Source: Eutreptiella sp. 'Long Island Sound 2002' (Eukaryota > Euglenozoa > Euglenophyceae > Eutreptiales > Eutreptiaceae). Taken from it: 64,000 bases of DNA. The stretch is from contig OZ038382.1 of NCBI GenBank assembly GCA_964036045.1, forward strand, positions 152,966,961-153,030,960. The letters are read 5' to 3'. Made by a program: the position numbers and the translations under genes. The notes under the pieces were generated by a model. The model saw only the letters and a program-made list of their open reading frames with translations. It had not been told where the DNA came from and did no database searches. Within the stretch, counting starts at the first letter, position 1. Every line of letters starts with the position of its first letter. Below, piece by piece: positions 63,101 through 64,000 of the stretch.

Positions 63101-63740
63101 CCAACGCCTCGGCGTCATGCTCCAGGCTGGGTTCTGGGGCCGTGTTCGCCCTTGTGGGCGGTATGGGCGTCTCCTCCGACTCCGAAGGTTGCTCATAGGC
63201 TGTCCGATAGCCCTCGGAGTGCCCCTCGGAGTCCCACAGCCTGACCGGGCTGGGGTCCGTTTCCATAGCCCCGGCGTCCCCTGCCGCGGGCTTGGGTGAC
63301 CCGCGCTTCCGGTAGCGCCGGGCCCGTCCTCCACTGCTGCCTGAATGGCAGGTCTCCTCTGAGTCCTCCGCGGCGGAGCGGAGGTTGCATGCCTTTCGGC
63401 AGCGATGCTCACACATGGAGACCAGATCCTCCATGTCAAGTCCTCTTCTTCCCGAACGTCGTACTTCTCTTCGCGCTTCAGCTTCCGGAGTTTGCCATGT
63501 TCCTGAGCGTCTCGGCTCATCTCTGGCTCCAATCTCCGGCGTGGTCTCCACCGAGTCCACAAAACGCACCCGGGGCGTACTTGGGCAGGGCTCATAGGGG
63601 CCCAAGTCCCCGGGTCGGCGGTAGGTAGGGGCAGCAGGTACGCCTCTGCTACCATAAAGAAGGTCCCTACCAGGACCGGCCCCCGCTGTGCCCCTTCCGC
63701 CTGTCACCCCTGCTGACTTGCTCCTGATCAGCGATTGCAT
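60102..63740 (-). CDS. Element 5 gag-protease
   Basis: 1212 codons. The ATG at 63740 is in the LTR; 28 codons precede the PBS, read as L-Y-G-S-R-G. Parts: Arg-rich N terminus with a Cys/His cluster (MCEHRCRKAC, ~155), a long coiled coil (RLDSLDNAKDGLEEDVAEIL to LLHLVEDMSGRLKRLEERQ, ~285-370), and a capsid-like domain (IKIPYYDGNPSNLDDFILDW to MSLDEIVKYITVEL, ~570-820). A CWVCYGKGNNHAHDHRQC finger (~920), a Gly/Gln-rich tail and a retropepsin start (VDVLVDTGAQVSLVRRG) follow. Unlike elements 1, 2 and 4 there is no stop between gag and protease. The frame ends where the 15-kb insert begins; one extra base near the junction also shifts it. Confidence 0.9.
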   Translation of the reverse strand: MQSLIRSKSAGVTGGRGTAGAGPGRDLLYGSRGVPAAPTYRRPGDLGPYEPCPSTPRVRFVDSVETTPEIGARDEPRRSGTWQTPEAEARREVRRSGRRGLDMEDLVSMCEHRCRKACNLRSAAEDSEETCHSGSSGGRARRYRKRGSPKPAAGDAGAMETDPSPVRLWDSEGHSEGYRTAYEQPSESEETPIPPTRANTAPEPSLEHDAEALERPARARTAPVARHTEPTRESMGDTPVAEESEAPGTAGCAGSGGKHAECHCEHVSFLMGKYPKMGMDAIVHRLDSLDNAKDGLEEDVAEILDDQPAAERDMAELRAERDRYRENLELALQKQQRVVDSLLHLVEDMSGRLKRLEERQPLTSGPELPAKPAAAVLVERVKTLRSAMDKPMGGPAEAPYAPPRVDPGALPFVPMFSESTMLGEHTAPAGSMREGHVTTDPRSLMVQMSHAAAQEPPTTTTAHAVYAEEEIQNQTMQGRTMGSADGHGRGHPGGNLCAKDPTTGIWTAGGASPSRIPNPMGSGPTGLHSMEERDVRGVYSHPPATGGIRLGGLVAADVGDAIRIDDLRGIKIPYYDGNPSNLDDFILDWEDFAEEVVGEMRGAPKDKWVCRTFPHRLAQDLKEELRDQIREGLIQTEQACLQWLEDEERVDAPNQKLEDLWSIPLPLERRELRVREGNRYIRNYRRSLKLVEDWNEASEIRHLLKDVLPGNWKRKVEDEEKKRAKKRVALRIMAAEDTHAGIMEVFRRNLGEPNRMLGLKNAVYVEVFGNTMGQRLMRLNNVEWRRGEQLRMQVIFARMSLDEIVKYITVELKLNAKNEAHVQDRQGHGQRGHREDRHHREIQEDTTNSAKDGSGSGQDHWSRENHEEAHFFAFVAHNVRDRGQDRSRWSRVGPKKGKEPRRIGNPPLSFQEYRSQHDGCWVCYGKGNNHAHDHRQCKVYEADKKAYFAAHPEKKPKEQRIADWKAKGGDGGKGQGKGQGKGGGRGYGGGPGQDRRVRLIEEVAEDMLRTLEELKAQQRGGQSPGGLQPEEAAGSQVWRSSHGSGTSEVSPSKISGILEKAKAHRVPKKAPEEPKPLSFAIPNPCSALPREVYLGKGRGKKEGATTESPVDGQDQPKIYTIRDHTLEVLMHPDVLQLHAVRVVHTPHGDERQLHLKVRVRCGQEQLVVDVLVDTGAQVSLVRRGLFKEESLQPSRRPVRLKVANGEIMGGGT
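63643..63654 (-). other. Primer-binding site, element 5 (initiator tRNA-Met)
   Basis: Minus strand TGGTAGCAGAGG abuts the LTR end (CTTTA) and lies in the gag frame. Confidence 0.85.
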
Positions 63741-64000
63741 TTCTCAAAATCCAGGGTCCAAAGTCCAAAAATATAGAAAATAAAATCCTCCTTCAAACCT
63801 GAACAGCAACCAGATCCCACAAATACAGCAATAACCCAATCCACAATCCAATGCACGCTGCGGACTTCCGTTCAGCACACCGGTCGTCCCACGGTGGCGG
63901 GCATGTACAAGAATTGCACCAAAGAGGAAAGCCCTGAAATTGGCATATGAGCACAAATAAAGCAAAGTTGGGGAAAGATGGAAACATACACAATCACAGC
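63655..64000 (-). repeat. Element 5 5' LTR (partial, runs off window)
   Basis: Matches 5370-5566 plus 37967-38109 with about 8 differences in 346 bases. It preserves the unoccupied insertion site of element 1 at 63847-63851. It contains the gag ATG (63738-63740). Confidence 0.85.

Larger units (their letters stand above)
5370..64000 (-). mobile_element. Element 5: Ty3/gypsy chromodomain retrotransposon (outermost, right end outside window)
   Basis: Minus-strand order from the right: 5' LTR (63655 to beyond 64000), PBS (63643-63654), gag-protease (60107-63740), pol (40529-45065), 3' region, then 3' LTR (37967-~38919 plus 5370-5566). The two LTR copies match over 346 comparable bases with about 8 differences. 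Gag-protease and pol belong together: the motif VANGEIMGGG at the end of one and REATISMEF at the start of the other align with a continuous stretch of the element 1 protease. Element 1 splits its 3' LTR and a ~15-kb insert splits its protease. Two frameshifts in pol make it defective. Confidence 0.75.

Overview
This window is almost entirely transposable elements stacked inside one another. I found no host gene that I can name. Eukaryotic origin is clear from Ty3/gypsy-type LTR retrotransposons with C-terminal chromodomains, two LINE-type (non-LTR) retrotransposons, and primer-binding sites that match the 3' end of initiator tRNA-Met. The element set (Dam-like methylase domains in the pol genes, an AlkB domain in a LINE, GC-rich coding DNA beside AT-richer spacers) suggests a large, repeat-rich nuclear genome of an alga or other microbial eukaryote. 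I cannot assign a species.

Layout. Bases 1-690 are unassigned. Bases ~780-5369 are LINE A (+): a charged N-terminal region, an AlkB-like dioxygenase, an APE-type endonuclease and a reverse transcriptase, broken by frameshifts. LINE A is cut at 5370 by element 5, a Ty3/gypsy element on the minus strand that runs from 5370 past the end of the window. The 3' LTR of element 5 (5370-5566 plus 37967-~38919) is split by element 1 (+, 5567-37961), which has 397-bp LTRs and the 5-bp target duplication TCCAA. Element 1 carries two later insertions. Element 2 (-, 7770-18535) has two 532-bp LTRs with no difference seen and the duplication CATTA, and lies in gag. LINE B (+, 22054-32024) is 5'-truncated, lies in pol, and is flanked by a 1563-bp direct repeat. 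To the right, the pol of element 5 (40529-45065) is separated from its gag-protease (60107-63740) by about 15 kb of inserted DNA bounded by the 9-bp repeat GGCCTCACG. That insert contains element 4 (+, 48126-59520, 797-bp LTRs).

LTR differences counted by eye agree with the nesting order: element 5 about 8 in 346 comparable bases, element 4 about 11 in 797, element 1 three in 397, element 2 none.

All four LTR elements share the order gag, protease, Dam-like domain, RT, RNase H, integrase, chromodomain. Two features of their expression stand out. In elements 1, 2 and 5 the gag reading frame starts inside the LTR and runs through the primer-binding site in the same frame. In elements 1, 2 and 4 gag and pol are in one frame separated by a single stop (UAG GGA, UAG GGG, UGA CGG), which suggests stop-codon readthrough. 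Nearly every copy also has true lesions (frameshifts at C runs, Trp-to-stop changes), so few look autonomous today.
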